Assembly: GCF_022430545.2 (NCBI RefSeq)
Contig: NZ_CP092488.2
Coordinates: 5,456,001-5,520,000, forward strand
Direction: 5' to 3'
Source of the DNA: Mycobacterium paraterrae
GTDB lineage: Bacteria; Actinomycetota; Actinomycetes; Mycobacteriales; Mycobacteriaceae
DNA: 64,000 nt
Of the stretch, positions 26,071 to 34,424 are shown in pieces (the first letter of the stretch is position 1; every line of letters starts with the position of its first letter). The translations under genes and the position numbers were made by a program. The notes below the pieces were generated by a model. That model searched no databases and was not told where the DNA came from. It saw only the letters and a list, made by a program, of their open reading frames with translations.

Positions 26071-27273
26071 TCAACCGCCCATGAACGGACGGGGCATGGT
26101 GAAGCGGCCCGCCTGCACCCGCAAGATGTTGCTCACCGTCGGGCGCGACCACGCACCGGGCTGCTGCGTCATTCCGACCACTGGCGGAGCGCCGGCCACA
26201 CCCGTCGTTTCGGACGAAGCCGGAATCGCCCCGAGCTCCGTGTCGGTGAGCCACTGCGGGTCTTCAACAGCGCTGGCCACCGGGGTCGCCGACGCCCATG
26301 TCTGCGGAACCGACAGGCCGCCAATGGGTTCGGCCTGACCGAAGCCCGCAAGCATGGGTTTGGGCGTCGCTTCCGGCACACGTAGTGCCGACTCGGCAGC
26401 CCGGGCCTTCGCCCCGTCCGCCTCCTCTTCGGCAATCTTCGGAAGATCCTCGGCTTGCACGCCGGTGCGGTACAGGCCCGTTGCGAAGCTGCCGCCGCTG
26501 GTGACGGTTCGGCTCAGCGCAGCGCCGAGGTTCAGCGGACCGGCAAGGGTGTTGAAATTGCTGAAAGCCGTCAGCAACGGGTCGAGTACCGGATCGGCCG
26601 CGGCCGAAACGCCGCCGGCGGCAAGGGTTTGCAGCTGGTTGGGTACCAACCCGAGCACCTGTGACAACACCGACTGCGCGGTGGTGGTACCCGACCCGCC
26701 CGCGGCGCGTGTCACCGCCTCGGCCTGCGCGAGTTGTCCGCCGGTCGCGGTGGTCACCGGCGGGGCTGAGAACGGCGTGAGGTCGGCCGCTGTCGACGAC
26801 GACGCGGCATAGGCGTACATCGCCTGGGCGTCCTGCGCCCACATCTCGGCGTAGGCCGCTTCCACTGCCGCGATGTCCGCGGTGTACTGCCCAAACACGT
26901 TGGCTGACACCAGCGCCGCATAGTGAGCGCGGTTCTCCGCAACGAGGGTCGGTGGCACCGTCGCCGCGAACGCGACCTCGTAGGCCGCGGCCGCTGCCCG
27001 CGCGCGCCCCGCCGTTTCCTCCGCGGAGGCCGCCGCCGCGGCCATCCAGTCGACGTACGGGACGGCCGCCTCCACCATCGCGACCGAGGCGTTGCCCGCC
27101 CACGATTCGTTCTGCAGCCCGGTCAGAATCGCCACGTAACCCGTTGCAACAGAGTCCAATTGGCTGGCCACAGCTTGCCACGCCGACGCGGCTGAGATGA
27201 TCGGGCCAGACCCCGGCCCCGCATACAGCCGACCCGAGTTGACCTCGGGCGGTAGTGCACCGAAATCGATCAT
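26071..27273 (-). CDS. PPE family protein, SVP subgroup
   Basis: 400 residues from ATG 27273. PPE domain: MIDFGALPPE, ESWAGNA and EAAYAEMWAQDAQAMY; the C-terminal region carries GGLSVPQTW, the SVP-group motif. The open frame continues upstream to 27819, but that extension lacks PPE character. Ends in a basic PRPFMGG tail similar to RIPRPAPGG of its neighbour, pointing to duplication of the pair. Confidence 0.94.
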   Translation of the reverse strand: MIDFGALPPEVNSGRLYAGPGSGPIISAASAWQAVASQLDSVATGYVAILTGLQNESWAGNASVAMVEAAVPYVDWMAAAAASAEETAGRARAAAAAYEVAFAATVPPTLVAENRAHYAALVSANVFGQYTADIAAVEAAYAEMWAQDAQAMYAYAASSSTAADLTPFSAPPVTTATGGQLAQAEAVTRAAGGSGTTTAQSVLSQVLGLVPNQLQTLAAGGVSAAADPVLDPLLTAFSNFNTLAGPLNLGAALSRTVTSGGSFATGLYRTGVQAEDLPKIAEEEADGAKARAAESALRVPEATPKPMLAGFGQAEPIGGLSVPQTWASATPVASAVEDPQWLTDTELGAIPASSETTGVAGAPPVVGMTQQPGAWSRPTVSNILRVQAGRFTMPRPFMGG

Positions 27274-27531
27274 CGCCCGTTCCCCTTTCCGCGAATCTGT
27301 TGGCGGTCGGGGCATCGTGCTGGCGTCCCGGCTGCTGCCCTCGGGCGCAATCGCATCGGTGACACCTGGCGACACCTGCCCGTCCACCGGGTGAACAGGC
27401 GACCACCGCCACACTTTCCAAGCTAGGCGCGATGGCGAAACGGTCCCAGGTATCCATAGCCAATTCATGTGTTGTGGAGAAGAATCGCCTGCAGCCCGCA
27501 TCGGCTCGTCGCCAACGGGTACTCCACTCAG

Positions 27532-28071
27532 ATGAGCGCTACAGCGGTCCTTGTCGTGGACATGATGAACACCTACCAGCACCCCGATGCCGAGCAGCTG
27601 GTCCCCAATGTCGAGAAGATCATCGATCCCCTCGCCGACCTGGTCAAGCGTGCTCGTGACGCCGACGACATCGACCTGATATACGTCAACGACAACTACG
27701 GAGACTTCACGGCGAGCTTCTCTGACCTGGTGCGGTCGGCCTGCCACGGCGAACGGCCGGACCTGGTGGATCCGATCGTGCCGACCCAGCACAGTCGAGC
27801 GATGACCAAGGTCCGGCACAGCGCTTTCTACGCGTCACCACTTGCCTACTTGCTTCGCCGTATCGGCACCGAGCGACTGGTCCTGACCGGGCAGGTGACC
27901 GAGCAGTGCATTCTGTACAGCGCACTGGACGCCTACGTCCGGCACTTCGCGGTCGTGGTCCCGACCGACGCTGTGGCCGGGATCGACGCTGAGCTGAGCG
28001 ATGCCGCGCTGACGATGATGCAGCGAAACATGGACGCCGAGCTGACAACGGCAGCGAAGTGCATCGGCTGA
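27532..28071 (+). CDS. Isochorismatase-family cysteine hydrolase
   Basis: 179 residues. The catalytic triad of the family is in place: D10 (LVVDMMNTY), K93 (MTKVRHSAF) and C126 (VTEQCI), with the cis-peptide-type GQVTEQC segment. The metal-binding Asp-His set of nicotinamidases is missing (VNDNYGDF is found instead), so it is probably not a standard PncA. It sits 18 bp before a sirtuin gene on the same strand, which hints at work on nicotinamide or a related amide, but this is inference. Confidence 0.85.
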   Translation: MSATAVLVVDMMNTYQHPDAEQLVPNVEKIIDPLADLVKRARDADDIDLIYVNDNYGDFTASFSDLVRSACHGERPDLVDPIVPTQHSRAMTKVRHSAFYASPLAYLLRRIGTERLVLTGQVTEQCILYSALDAYVRHFAVVVPTDAVAGIDAELSDAALTMMQRNMDAELTTAAKCIG

Positions 28072-28089
28072 ATCCGTACTCTGGATAGG

Positions 28090-28968
28090 GTGACGTCTAC
28101 GCGCGCCGAGGCTCCGGAGCTGGTCGCCGCGCTGACCGGTTGCCGTGTCGCCGTGCTCACCGGGGCGGGAATGTCCACCGACTCCGGCATTCCCGACTAC
28201 CGCGGGCCGGATTCACCACCGAGCAATCCGATGACGATCCGCCAGTTCACCACCGACCCGGTGTTCCGTCAGCGGTACTGGGCCCGCAATCATGTCGGCT
28301 GGCGGCACATGGCTGACACCACCCCCAATGCCGGCCACCGCGCGCTGGCCGCGCTCGAGGGCGACGGCATCGTCAACGGCCTCATCACGCAGAACGTGGA
28401 CCTATTGCACAGCAAGGCCGGCAGCCGGAACGTCATCAATCTGCACGGCACCTACGCCCAGGTGGTCTGCCTGGACTGCGGGCACACCATGACCCGTGCC
28501 GCACTGGCCGACGAACTGGATGCGCTGAACCCGGGATTCACCGAGCGCGTCGCGGCGGTCGGCGGACTGGCCGTGGCGCCGGACGCCGACGCTGTCGTCG
28601 CCGACACCTCGTCGTTTCGTTACCTCGACTGCCCCTCCTGCGGCGGCATGCTCAAACCAGACATCGTCTACTTCGGCGAAAGCGTCGCGAAAGACGTGGT
28701 CCAGCAGGCGTTTTCGCTCGTGGACGACGCCGATGCGCTGCTGGTTGCCGGTTCGTCGCTGACCGTGTTCTCCGGCTACCGCTTCGTGCGGCACGCGGCC
28801 GCCGCAGGCATTCCGATCGCCATCATCAACCTCGGTACCACTCGCGGCGACGACTTGGCCACGGTCAAGGTCGACGGCGGTTGCTCGGAGTTGCTGACGC
28901 TGTTAGCCGAGGAGTTGTCGCCGGCGGCGGTCGGTCAGAACGTGCAAGGCATGCTGCGGATGCCGTGA
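28090..28968 (+). CDS. Sirtuin, NAD-dependent protein deacylase
   Basis: 292 residues, GTG start. All core motifs are present: GAGMST (25-30), GIPDYRG (33-39), TQNVD (100-104), catalytic His119 in NLHG, and a zinc site made by C127/C130 and C181/C184. The longer insert between the zinc pairs resembles the SIRT4-like class more than the CobB class. It removes acyl groups from lysines using NAD and releases nicotinamide. Its last 34 bp overlap the 3' end of the opposing P450 gene. Confidence 0.92.
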   Translation: MTSTRAEAPELVAALTGCRVAVLTGAGMSTDSGIPDYRGPDSPPSNPMTIRQFTTDPVFRQRYWARNHVGWRHMADTTPNAGHRALAALEGDGIVNGLITQNVDLLHSKAGSRNVINLHGTYAQVVCLDCGHTMTRAALADELDALNPGFTERVAAVGGLAVAPDADAVVADTSSFRYLDCPSCGGMLKPDIVYFGESVAKDVVQQAFSLVDDADALLVAGSSLTVFSGYRFVRHAAAAGIPIAIINLGTTRGDDLATVKVDGGCSELLTLLAEELSPAAVGQNVQGMLRMP

Positions 28969-30194
28969 ATGAAGTTGCCTGCCAGATAAACCGGGTCGCC
29001 GGCCTGAATCTCCGGTAGCTGGTGCAGCAGTTCACCGAAGATCGCCCGCAACTGGGCCCTGGCCAAGTTCGCGCCGAGACAGAAGTGCACACCGCCACCG
29101 CCGAACCCGACGTGCGGGTTGGGGTTACGGCTCAGGTCGAGGCGCTCGGGGTGCTCAAAGACGTCGGTGTCGAAGTTGCCCGATGAATAGAACATCACCA
29201 CCTTCTCGCCGGCGTTGATGGCTTGCCCGGCGATCTCCACGTCCTTGGCGGCCGTGCGGCGGAACGTCATCACCGGAGTCGCCCACCGGATGAACTCCTC
29301 GACTGCCCCGCCGATCCGGTTGTCGAAATCCTCGAGCAGCCACGCGCGTTGGTCGGGAAAGTCGGTCAGCGCCCGTAGGGCGTGGCTGGTGGTCTGGCGG
29401 GTGGTGTCGTTGCCCGCGACGGCGAGCAAGACGAAGAACGCGGCGACGTCGGCATCGGACAGTCGGTCGCCGTCCACCTCGGCGTTGACCATCGCGCTGA
29501 AGAAGTCGTCGCCGGGATTCTGCCGCCGTTCCGCGGCGAGGTCGAGCGCCACTTGATGGACGTACATCTGCGCTTCAAAGAGCACTTGGAGGGGCTGACG
29601 CCCGTTGAGGTAGACCGGATCGCCCCAGGACACCATCGCATCCGCGGCGTGCGCCACCTTCTGACGCTCCTCCTCCGGGATGCCGACCATCTCCGAGAGC
29701 GTCCGGATCGGCAGTTCCTTCGCGCAGCGCTGCACGAAGTCGACGCCGCTACCGGCCTCTTTGAGTTCCTCGACGATGGTCTTCGCGTTCGCCTTGATCG
29801 AGTCCTCGATACGGCGGATCTGCCGCGGGGTGAAGGCAGCGCTGACCAGCTTGCGCAGGAAAGTATGCCGCGGCGGGTCCATGGCGAGGAAGGACTGGGA
29901 CGCCTCGAGCAGGTCCTCGGGCACGTTCTCGAACAGCACGCCCTTACCCGACAGGAACGTATCGCTGTCGCGGCTGATCGCGACGATGTCGTCGCGCCGG
30001 GTGACCGCCCAGTAGCCGGGATCGTCCGGATCCTGCATCAGGGCGTCCTCCACCGGCGGGTGCCAGCTGACTGGGCGCGATGCGCGCAGTTCGGCAAACG
30101 ACCTGTCCCGCTCCTGGGCGCTCGTCGACCAGAACGCGCGCGACGACAGGTCGATCGGGTCGTAGGCACGGGGGGTGGCAGCCGTCGCGGTCAT
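28935..30194 (-). CDS. Cytochrome P450
   Basis: 419 residues from ATG 30194, chosen because GGAGG lies 6 nt upstream. I-helix AGNDTTR keeps the acid-alcohol pair, ExxR is within EEFIRW, and the heme loop is FGGGGVHFCLG with Cys at about 372. It resembles the soluble mycobacterial P450s of the CYP124/125/142 type that oxidise lipids and sterols, but the substrate cannot be read from sequence. Divergent from a TetR gene with an operator palindrome between them. No ferredoxin gene is adjacent. Confidence 0.92.
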   Translation of the reverse strand: MTATAATPRAYDPIDLSSRAFWSTSAQERDRSFAELRASRPVSWHPPVEDALMQDPDDPGYWAVTRRDDIVAISRDSDTFLSGKGVLFENVPEDLLEASQSFLAMDPPRHTFLRKLVSAAFTPRQIRRIEDSIKANAKTIVEELKEAGSGVDFVQRCAKELPIRTLSEMVGIPEEERQKVAHAADAMVSWGDPVYLNGRQPLQVLFEAQMYVHQVALDLAAERRQNPGDDFFSAMVNAEVDGDRLSDADVAAFFVLLAVAGNDTTRQTTSHALRALTDFPDQRAWLLEDFDNRIGGAVEEFIRWATPVMTFRRTAAKDVEIAGQAINAGEKVVMFYSSGNFDTDVFEHPERLDLSRNPNPHVGFGGGGVHFCLGANLARAQLRAIFGELLHQLPEIQAGDPVYLAGNFIHGIRSMPCTF

Positions 30195-30251
30195 GAAATC
30201 CTCCATTGGCTATGACGCCGGTCACAGGTTCAGAACACCACGACACTAAAT

Positions 30252-30268
30252 CTAGACAGAGTGTCTAG
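30252..30268. promoter_or_regulatory. Candidate TetR operator
   Basis: Perfect inverted repeat CTAGACA-gag-TGTCTAG in the 96-bp gap between the P450 and TetR genes. The arms, spacing and AT-richer sequence are typical of TetR operators. It is 22 bp before the TetR ATG and 57 bp before the P450 ATG, so it could control both promoters. Confidence 0.75.
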
Positions 30269-30290
30269 TCAAGGTGTCATACTGGCTGAC

Positions 30291-30929
30291 ATGCCCTCTG
30301 TCACGCGCAAGCCGCAGGCCAAGCGGCAGGAACGGCGTGAGCAGATCGAGCGGCGCCTGCTCGACGCCACCGAACGGCTGATGCGCGACGGCGCCAGCTT
30401 CACCGAGCTCAGCGTCGACCGGCTGGCCACCGAAGCCGGAATGTCGCGGGCAAACTTCTACATCTACTTCGAGGACAAAGGGGACCTGCTGCGGCGGCTA
30501 GCCGGCCAGGTGTTCGGCGAACTCGCCGACAGTGCCGAGCTCTGGTGGGGTGTCGCATGGCGACACGATCCCGAGGACGTTCGCGCCGCGATGGCCGGAA
30601 TCATTGCCAGCTACCGGCGACACCAGCCCGTACTGGTGGCACTCAACGAGATGGCCGGATACGACCCGCTGGTCTCGGCGACCTATCGCGAGCTCCTCAC
30701 CGGCATCTCCCGGCGATTGACGCGGGTCATCGAGGACGGTCAGGCGGACGGCTCGATCCGCGCCGAACTGCCGGCGGCGACCACGGCCAGCGCGCTCAGC
30801 TGGATGGTCGAGCGGGCGTGTCAGCAGAACCTGCCGAACAACCCGCCCGAATACGATGTCGAGCTCGCCACCAGCCTCACCGAAATCGCCTGGGGCGCTC
30901 TATATCTCGCGCCAATACCGAAACGTTAG
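30291..30929 (+). CDS. TetR-family transcriptional regulator
   Basis: 212 residues. The N-terminal helix-turn-helix is LSVDRLATEAGMSRANFYIYF with the usual basic lead-in, and the C-terminal half is helical with a hydrophobic ligand-binding character. It probably represses itself and the divergent P450 through the palindrome at 30252-30268. I used ATG 30291; an upstream GTG at 30261 falls inside the operator and is unlikely. Its stop overlaps that of proB by 4 bp on the other strand. Confidence 0.92.
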   Translation: MPSVTRKPQAKRQERREQIERRLLDATERLMRDGASFTELSVDRLATEAGMSRANFYIYFEDKGDLLRRLAGQVFGELADSAELWWGVAWRHDPEDVRAAMAGIIASYRRHQPVLVALNEMAGYDPLVSATYRELLTGISRRLTRVIEDGQADGSIRAELPAATTASALSWMVERACQQNLPNNPPEYDVELATSLTEIAWGALYLAPIPKR

Positions 30930-32032
30930 ACGGCGACCAGGTCGTCGGCGTGCACCGCGGGCCGACGAAGCTCGACGGGCAAGTCCGATGTCGATCGACC
31001 GATCATCGCGGTCAACTCTGCGGCGTCATAGGCGACGACGCCGCGGGCCACCAGCGTGTCGTCGGGTCCGTTCAAGTCGACCACGTCGCCACCGTGAAAG
31101 CGACCGGCCAGCGCGGTGATGCCCGCTGGCAGCAACGAACGGCGTTGGCCCACAACGGCGCTCACCGCGCCTTGGTCGAGGGTCAGCGCACCCGCGGACT
31201 CCGCGGCGTAACGAACCCAGAAGCGGCGCGCCGACATTCGGTTGGGCCGCGCGGCGAACACCGTGCCCACTGAGGCGTCGACCAGCGCCGCCTCGGCGTG
31301 AGCCGCGGCGGCCAGGAGCACCGGAACCCCGGCATCGGCCGCCAGCAGCGCCGACGACAGCTTGGACGCCATGCCGCCGGTGCCCAGGTGGCTGCCCTGT
31401 CCGGCGATCACACCCTCCAGATCGTTCGGCCCGGAAACCTCGGGAATCAAACGGCTTTCGGCAGATTTGCGTGGATCGGAGTCGTAGAGGCCGTCGATGT
31501 CGCTCAGCAGGAAAAGCGCATCGGCGCCGACCAGGTGCGCGACCAGCGCCGAGAGCCGGTCGTTGTCGCCGAACCGGATCTCGTTGGTGGCCACCGTGTC
31601 GTTTTCGTTGACGATCGCAACGGCGTGCAGTGCGCGCAGTCGGTCGAGGGTGCGCTGAGCGTTGTTGTGCTGCACCCGCATCGAGATGTCGTGCGCGGTC
31701 AACAGAACCTGGCCGACGCTGCGCTGGTAGCGGGCAAACGCGGCGCTCCACGCATTGACCAGGGCGACCTGCCCGACGCTGGCGGCAGCCTGCTTGGTGG
31801 CAAGGTCGGTAGGCCGCCTCGACAAGCCCAACGGTTCGATGCCAGCGGCGATGGCACCCGACGACACGATCACCACGTCGGAACCGGCCTTCATCCGGGC
31901 CTCGATCGCATCGACGAGGCCGGCCAGCCGGCTGCCGTCGAACATGCCGGTCGGAGTGGTCAGCGCGGTGGTGCCGATCTTGACGACGACGCTGCGCGCG
32001 GTGCGGACCGCTTCGCGGGCAGGGCTATTCAT
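30926..32032 (-). CDS. proB: Glutamate 5-kinase
   Basis: 368 residues from ATG 32032, or 374 from ATG 32050; both overlap the obg 3' end. It phosphorylates glutamate to start proline synthesis. An amino-acid-kinase domain (VVVKIGTTALT, IVSSGAIAAG, IVNENDTVA, FGDNDRLSALVA) is followed by a C-terminal PUA domain from about residue 280. End of the rplU-rpmA-obg-proB run. Confidence 0.96.
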   Translation of the reverse strand: MNSPAREAVRTARSVVVKIGTTALTTPTGMFDGSRLAGLVDAIEARMKAGSDVVIVSSGAIAAGIEPLGLSRRPTDLATKQAAASVGQVALVNAWSAAFARYQRSVGQVLLTAHDISMRVQHNNAQRTLDRLRALHAVAIVNENDTVATNEIRFGDNDRLSALVAHLVGADALFLLSDIDGLYDSDPRKSAESRLIPEVSGPNDLEGVIAGQGSHLGTGGMASKLSSALLAADAGVPVLLAAAAHAEAALVDASVGTVFAARPNRMSARRFWVRYAAESAGALTLDQGAVSAVVGQRRSLLPAGITALAGRFHGGDVVDLNGPDDTLVARGVVAYDAAELTAMIGRSTSDLPVELRRPAVHADDLVAV

Positions 32033-33473
32033 CGCCGCCGTGTTGTTCACGCCGCTGACGCCTGGCCGCCTTGCGCTCCTCGGCGCCCACGCGCTCGCTG
32101 GTGTCCAGTCGCGTGTCGGTGCCGCGCCTGGTCATCAGGGTGTCGACACCGGCAGGCGTCTGCGGCTCCCAGTCGAACGTCATGTCACCGATAGTGACCG
32201 CGCAGCCGGGCCGGGCGCCCAGCCGCACCAGCTCGTCCTCGACACCCAACCGCGCCAACCGGTCACCCAGATAGCCCACCGCTTCGTCGTTGTCGAAGTT
32301 GGTCTGCGAGATCCAGCGTTCGGGCCGGCGGCCGCGGACCACGAAGCCGCCGTGGCCGTCGGATTCCACACTGAAGCCCGACTCGTCGACGGGCACCGGG
32401 CGGATCACCGGGCGTCGTGGCACGACCTCGGGCTGGGCGGCCTGGTAGTCGGCAACCATGTCGGCTAGCCCGAAGATCAACGGCTGCAACCCTTCTCGGG
32501 CAACCGTCGACACGATGAACACCGGCCAGCCGCGCGCGGCGATCTCGTCGCGGACGAACTCGGCCATCTCGCGGGCCTCGGGCACGTCGACCTTGTTGAG
32601 CACCACCGCACGGGGACGCTCGATCAGGTCGCCCAGCGTCGAATCCCCTTGCAGCGTGGGCGTGTAAGCGGCCAACTCGGCTTCGAGCGCGTCGATGTCG
32701 GAGATCGGGTCGCGACCGGGTTCGGCGGTCGCACAGTCCACCACGTGGACCAGCACCGCGCAGCGCTCGATGTGGCGCAGGAAGTCCAGACCGAGGCCGC
32801 GGCCCTGCGACGCGCCCGGGATCAGGCCCGGCACGTCGGCGACGGTGAAGGTCCGCTCCCCCGCCGATACCACTCCGAGGTTGGGGGCCAGTGTGGTGAA
32901 GGGATAGTCGGCGATTTTCGGCTTGGCCGCCGAGATTGTCGACACCAGGGAGGATTTGCCGGCCGAGGGAAATCCGACCAGTCCGACGTCGGCCACGGTC
33001 TTCAGCTCGAGTGTGAAGTCGCGTTCTTCACCCTTTTCGCCGAGCAGTGCGAATCCCGGTGCCTTGCGGGCGCGTGACGCCAGCGCGGCGTTACCCAGTC
33101 CGCCGCGACCGCCGGCGGCCGCCTCGAAGCGGGTGCCGGCGCCGACCAGGTCGGCGAGCATCCGGCCGTGTTCGTCGACGACGACGGTGCCGTCGGGGAC
33201 TTTGATCTCGAGGTCGGGAGCGGCCGCGCCGGCGCGGTGTCCGCCCATGCCCTGCTTGCCGGATGCGGCCACGACGTGGGGGTGGAAATGGAAGTCGAGC
33301 AACGTGTGCACCTGCGGGTCGACGACCAGCACGACGCTGCCGCCGCGACCACCGTTACCGCCGTCGGGACCGCCGAGCGGCTTGAATTTCTCGCGATGAA
33401 CCGAGGCGCAGCCGTTCCCCCCGGACCCGGCCCGGGCGTGGATGACCACGCGGTCGACGAATCGAGGAGCCAT
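32025..33473 (-). CDS. obg: Obg GTPase
   Basis: 482 residues. Gly-rich OBG fold at the N-terminus (GGNGCASVHREKF and repeated GG turns), G domain with GFPSAGKSS (P loop), DVPGLIPGA and NKVD, and a C-terminal OCT domain with an Arg-rich tail. Ribosome-associated GTPase acting in late 50S assembly and stress control; gene order rplU-rpmA-obg is conserved across bacteria. Confidence 0.97.
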   Translation of the reverse strand: MAPRFVDRVVIHARAGSGGNGCASVHREKFKPLGGPDGGNGGRGGSVVLVVDPQVHTLLDFHFHPHVVAASGKQGMGGHRAGAAAPDLEIKVPDGTVVVDEHGRMLADLVGAGTRFEAAAGGRGGLGNAALASRARKAPGFALLGEKGEERDFTLELKTVADVGLVGFPSAGKSSLVSTISAAKPKIADYPFTTLAPNLGVVSAGERTFTVADVPGLIPGASQGRGLGLDFLRHIERCAVLVHVVDCATAEPGRDPISDIDALEAELAAYTPTLQGDSTLGDLIERPRAVVLNKVDVPEAREMAEFVRDEIAARGWPVFIVSTVAREGLQPLIFGLADMVADYQAAQPEVVPRRPVIRPVPVDESGFSVESDGHGGFVVRGRRPERWISQTNFDNDEAVGYLGDRLARLGVEDELVRLGARPGCAVTIGDMTFDWEPQTPAGVDTLMTRRGTDTRLDTSERVGAEERKAARRQRREQHGGDE

Positions 33474-33559
33474 CGGAGAGTCCTTTCAATCGTCGAGTGT
33501 GAACCTGTTGCGTGGAATCGGTCTCAATCCCGCAGTGGTTTCACACCCGCGATGCAGAC

Positions 33560-33823
33560 CTACTCCGAAGCGGCGGCCGAGACGATGTTGACCGTCTTGC
33601 GTCCGCGCTTGACACCGAATTCGACGGCGCCGGCAGCCTTGGCGAACAACGTGTCGTCGCCACCGCGACCGACGTTGACGCCGGGGTGGAAGTGCGTGCC
33701 GCGCTGGCGGACGAGGATCTCGCCGGCTTTGACCAGCTGGCCACCGAATCGCTTCACGCCCAGCCGCTGCGCTGCCGAGTCGCGACCGTTACGTGAGCTG
33801 GAAGCGCCCTTTTTGTGTGCCAT
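33560..33823 (-). CDS. rpmA: 50S ribosomal protein L27
   Basis: 87 residues starting MAHKKGASSSRNGRDS, the standard L27 N-terminus that reaches towards the peptidyl-transferase centre, then RLGVKRFGGQ and RQRGTHFHPG. No N-terminal extension needing cleavage. Thirteen bases after rplU. Confidence 0.98.
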   Translation of the reverse strand: MAHKKGASSSRNGRDSAAQRLGVKRFGGQLVKAGEILVRQRGTHFHPGVNVGRGGDDTLFAKAAGAVEFGVKRGRKTVNIVSAAASE

Positions 33824-33836
33824 GTCGCCTCGCCTC

Positions 33837-34148
33837 CTACTTGATTCCGGTGACCTTCAGGACCGTCAGCTGCTGACGGTGGCCCTGACGCTTGTGGTAG
33901 CCGGTCTTGTTCTTGAACTTGTGGATGCGGATCTTCGGGCCCTTGGTGTGCTCGAGCACCTCGCCGGTGACCGCGACCTTGGCCAGCGCGGCCGCGTCGG
34001 AGGTGACGTTGGCGCCGTCGACGACCAGCGCAACCGGCAGCGACACCTTCGCGCCGGGCTCGGAGTCGAGCTTCTCGACCTTGACGACGTCACCTACGGC
34101 AACTTTGTACTGCTTACCGCCGGTCTTGACGATTGCGTAGCTCGCCAT
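33837..34148 (-). CDS. rplU: 50S ribosomal protein L21
   Basis: 103 residues; KTGGKQYKVAVGD near the N-terminus and the C-terminal signature KIRIHKFKNKTGYHKRQGHRQ. Leads the rplU-rpmA-obg-proB unit. In H37Rv a dctA gene lies between rne and rplU; here only a 274-bp interval with a structured repeat remains. Confidence 0.98.
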   Translation of the reverse strand: MASYAIVKTGGKQYKVAVGDVVKVEKLDSEPGAKVSLPVALVVDGANVTSDAAALAKVAVTGEVLEHTKGPKIRIHKFKNKTGYHKRQGHRQQLTVLKVTGIK

Positions 34149-34310
34149 GGTTACGTCTACCTCTGTTCTGGTTCTTGCGGGCGTCGCGCAGCGTTAACGA
34201 GCGCGGGCTGGTCGGGGGATGTCGGTCATGCTCCGGTCAACGGGCCTGACGACAACTGGTCCAGGGTACGTGACCAGCGGCTACAGGGTCAAACCGGCCG
34301 ATCCCGGCCT

Positions 34311-34424
34311 CCCTGCGACGGGGCGGTTCGTGCAGCGAACCGAGGACGAGCAGGGCAAATCATCCCGCCCTGCGACGATGCGGTTCGTGCAGCGAACCGA
34401 GGAGAAGCAGGGCAAATCAGCTTC
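34311..34424 (-). repeat. Two tandem 57-bp units, each a nested stem-loop, after rne
   Basis: Units start at 34311 and 34368 and differ at only a few of 57 positions. Each has an outer stem (CCCTGC with GCAGGG, 7 bp in the second unit), a 7-nt gap, an inner stem (CGGTTCG with CGAACCG) and a TGCAG loop. The second unit's stem ends about 9 nt after the rne stop. Read from the rne transcript both would fold as two-step hairpins. They may stabilise or end the rne message, or be copies of a dispersed repeat; part of the sequence resembles the repeat upstream of ndk. Confidence 0.8.

Noticed and set aside
26071..27819. Longer start for the PPE gene at 26071-27273
   Set aside because: The extra residues upstream of MIDFGALPPE have no PPE character, and PPE proteins begin at that motif.
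34311..34424. CRISPR array
   Set aside because: Only two units, directly joined with no spacers, and no cas gene in the window.
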